From an uncultured Bacteroidota bacterium (GTDB lineage Bacteria > Bacteroidota > Bacteroidia > Flavobacteriales > BACL11): DNA of 48,004 bases. Of the stretch, positions 45,978 through 48,004 are shown one piece after another (within the stretch, counting starts at the first letter, position 1; every line of letters starts with the position of its first letter). The stretch spans positions 1 through 48,004 of the forward strand of contig CACHFI010000004.1 in assembly GCA_902579065.1 (NCBI GenBank). Direction: 5' to 3'. The position numbers and the translations under genes are program-made. Below the pieces are notes generated by a model, which had not been told where the DNA came from, did no database searches, and worked only from the letters and a program-made list of their open reading frames with translations.

Positions 45978-47330
45978 CTAGATATTTATTTTAAAATAAT
46001 CAGATAATTTTGGAAATTTTGAATTATTTATTGCTAAATAAAATAGTAATATTGATATTGGAATAAAAATAAAATTAGCTATCCACATACCTTCAAGTGG
46101 AGATACTGATAAATCTTTTGCTGTTTTTTCACCAGAAATACTAATAACATAATAGACAACAAATAATATTATTGAAATTAATAGTGGAATACTAAAACCT
46201 CCTTTTCTAACAATAGATCCTACTGAAGCTCCAACAAAAAACATTATTAAGCAGGCAAAGGCTAAAGAAATTTTTCTATGCCATTCTATTTTATGTTTAG
46301 CAATTATTGCTCTTTTATATTTAATTTCATCTGAATTCGAATTTGAAACGGATTTAAGTATTCTTAGCTTATTTATTGCTGTTTCGTATATGCGATTAAT
46401 TTTTAATGAACTAATATTTACTAATGAATCAAGAGAATTATTGATATTGTATTTATAATTTTCAGATAATCTTTTAAATATTATTGTTTTCTTTTTTTCT
46501 AGAATGCTATTTAAAGAGTCTATAGAATATTTTAGTTGATTATTATTTAACATAGCATAATGTCCTTTGTAAAGCAATTCACTATTTTTCATGTCAAAAC
46601 CAGATAAATCAAACCTGATTAGGTTCTGTGTAAATGAAATTTTTCTATGATTATTTTTTTTATTTCTATTACTTTCTAATTCAATATATGAGTTGCCATT
46701 ATATAGTGTTAATTCCATATATTTTTCATCATCTGAAATTTCCATTTTACCAGATTTAGCAGATATTACTTTCCTATTTCCGTCGTTATCTGTATGATCA
46801 TATATTAAAATATCATTTAACAAATTATTAATTGAATTCTTTTTTTCAATTTTAATACTATATCCATCAATATCATTGTAAAATATTCCTTCTTTAATAT
46901 TAACTGATGGTTTTTTCTTTTTAATATCGTATAGTAAACTTCCTCCTTTATAATTTGCAATAGGCATAACGTAATTAGAAAATAAGTATGATGAAGTTGC
47001 AATAAAAAGGATAACAATAAATAATGGTTTAAATATTTTGAATAGTGATATTCCAGATGATTGCATTGCTGCTAATTCATAATTTTCTCCAAGTTTTCCA
47101 ACAACCATCACACTTGAAATTAAAACAGCAATCGGTAATGCAAGTGGTACAAATCTAGCAATTGAATACATCATAAGTTCACTTACTTGCATTATTGATA
47201 ATCCTTTTCCTATTAAATCATCAATATATTTCCAAAGAAATTGCATTAATAATATAAAAAGAACTATAAATAATGAAATTAGAAAAGGACCAATAAAAGA
47301 TCTAATTAGATATAAATTAATTTTTTTCAA
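45978..47330 (-). CDS. LptF/LptG-family permease
   Basis: 'MKKINLYLIRSFIGPFLISLFIVLFILLMQFLWKYIDDLIGKGL', 'LPIAVLISSVMVVGKLGENYELAAMQSSGISL', C-terminal TM block. Confidence 0.9.
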   Translation of the reverse strand: MKKINLYLIRSFIGPFLISLFIVLFILLMQFLWKYIDDLIGKGLSIMQVSELMMYSIARFVPLALPIAVLISSVMVVGKLGENYELAAMQSSGISLFKIFKPLFIVILFIATSSYLFSNYVMPIANYKGGSLLYDIKKKKPSVNIKEGIFYNDIDGYSIKIEKKNSINNLLNDILIYDHTDNDGNRKVISAKSGKMEISDDEKYMELTLYNGNSYIELESNRNKKNNHRKISFTQNLIRFDLSGFDMKNSELLYKGHYAMLNNNQLKYSIDSLNSILEKKKTIIFKRLSENYKYNINNSLDSLVNISSLKINRIYETAINKLRILKSVSNSNSDEIKYKRAIIAKHKIEWHRKISLAFACLIMFFVGASVGSIVRKGGFSIPLLISIILFVVYYVISISGEKTAKDLSVSPLEGMWIANFIFIPISILLFYLAINNSKFPKLSDYFKINI

Positions 47331-47336
47331 AAATTT

Positions 47337-47723
47337 TTATGAGCCTATAGCTCTTTTTAAATTTTCAAATTGTTGTTTCCATAGCATTATTTGTTCCTCT
47401 TTTTCATCTGAATCTTCAGCAAAATCAGTTATTATTAGAGAAACATCAGAAGTCATTTCATCTACTTGAATTGAGAATTCAAAATAAGATTCTTTATATT
47501 CATCATCAATCCACTTGAACTGTATGAATTTATTAGATTTCTTTTTTAGGATCTTTGCAGATTGCTCACTATCATCCCAAAAAAAAGTATAGATATTGTT
47601 TTTTAGATTTACGTTGTCTGCAAACCATTCAGCTAACCCACTTGGCGTACTTAACCTTTTATATAAAACGTTTACAGATGAATTTATTGGTAACTCGATA
47701 GAGTATTTAATTAAATCTGACAT
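47337..47723 (-). CDS. START-like (AHSA1/SRPBCC) domain protein
   Basis: 'VLYKRLSTPSGLAEWFADNV', 'FFWDDSEQSAKILKKKSNKFIQFKW', about 128 aa. Confidence 0.8.
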   Translation of the reverse strand: MSDLIKYSIELPINSSVNVLYKRLSTPSGLAEWFADNVNLKNNIYTFFWDDSEQSAKILKKKSNKFIQFKWIDDEYKESYFEFSIQVDEMTSDVSLIITDFAEDSDEKEEQIMLWKQQFENLKRAIGS

Positions 47724-47731
47724 ATCTTTTA

Positions 47732-47739
47732 TAAGTTTG
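47732..47739 (+). promoter_or_regulatory. -7 box TAAGTTTG for the gene at 47769
   Basis: Exact TAnnTTTG match, 29 nt before ATG. Confidence 0.4.
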
Positions 47740-47752
47740 CAAATTCCTAATG

Positions 47753-47760
47753 CAAAGATA
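47753..47760 (-). promoter_or_regulatory. -7 box (plus CAAAGATA = minus TATCTTTG) for the gene starting at 47723
   Basis: TAnnTTTG on the minus strand, 29 nt before the start. Confidence 0.4.
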
Positions 47761-47768
47761 ATATTAAT

Positions 47769-48004
47769 ATGTCATTCGAACAATCATTAGAAGAACAAGG
47801 TAATTTTTTGTTTAAATACAGGGGGCAATTTCCAGTTATTTTATTTTTAATTGCAATTCCTTTCGTAAAATTTCCTAATCCTTATTTTGACAATAATTTA
47901 TTTATTTTTTTATCAATTTTATTTTTTGTTTTAGGGTATATTATTCGTTTTTATACTATTGCCACAACACCAAAAAATACTAGCGGAAGAAATACTAAAA
48001 AACA
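47769..48004 (+). CDS. Membrane methyltransferase-like protein (isoprenylcysteine/PEMT-like), N-terminal fragment truncated by window end
   Basis: ATG at 47769; translation MSFEQSLEEQGNFLFKYRGQFPVILFLIAIPFVKFPNP...LGYIIRFYTIATTPKNTSGRNTKK is open to the window end. Confidence 0.6.
   Translation, partial: MSFEQSLEEQGNFLFKYRGQFPVILFLIAIPFVKFPNPYFDNNLFIFLSILFFVLGYIIRFYTIATTPKNTSGRNTKK

Overview
AT-rich, densely coding 48 kb chromosomal window that looks like a Bacteroidota (Flavobacteriales-type) genome. Supporting evidence: T9SS cargo proteins, TonB/OMP families, split transketolase, a parE-x-parC locus, and TAnnTTTG-type -7 promoter boxes. I see about 36 genes (two truncated by the window ends). 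I see no tRNA/rRNA, CRISPR array, prophage or transposase. Most genes are housekeeping: topoisomerase IV, ychF, tsaD, ribBA, sucC, pyrC, lolD-like, pcm, an LptF/G permease and split transketolase. They are mixed with secreted or outer-membrane proteins. The most interesting region is 1.1-5.1 kb. There a PhoR/PhoB-like two-component system diverges from a divergent PiT-like permease plus a porin. The intergenic region holds two sets of three 11-bp-phased direct repeats sharing a TTAAT core, each oriented toward its own gene, which is a candidate Bacteroidota Pho-box-like operator. Other notable points: all seven convergent gene junctions have -12 to +7 bp spacing with no room for ordinary terminators; a secreted VWA protein sits between the two transketolase halves; two duplicated LVIVD-type secreted proteins carry different C-terminal modules; and a non-classical C-terminal sorting motif is shared by two secreted proteins. 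All assignments come from reading sequence and recalling families; no searches were run.
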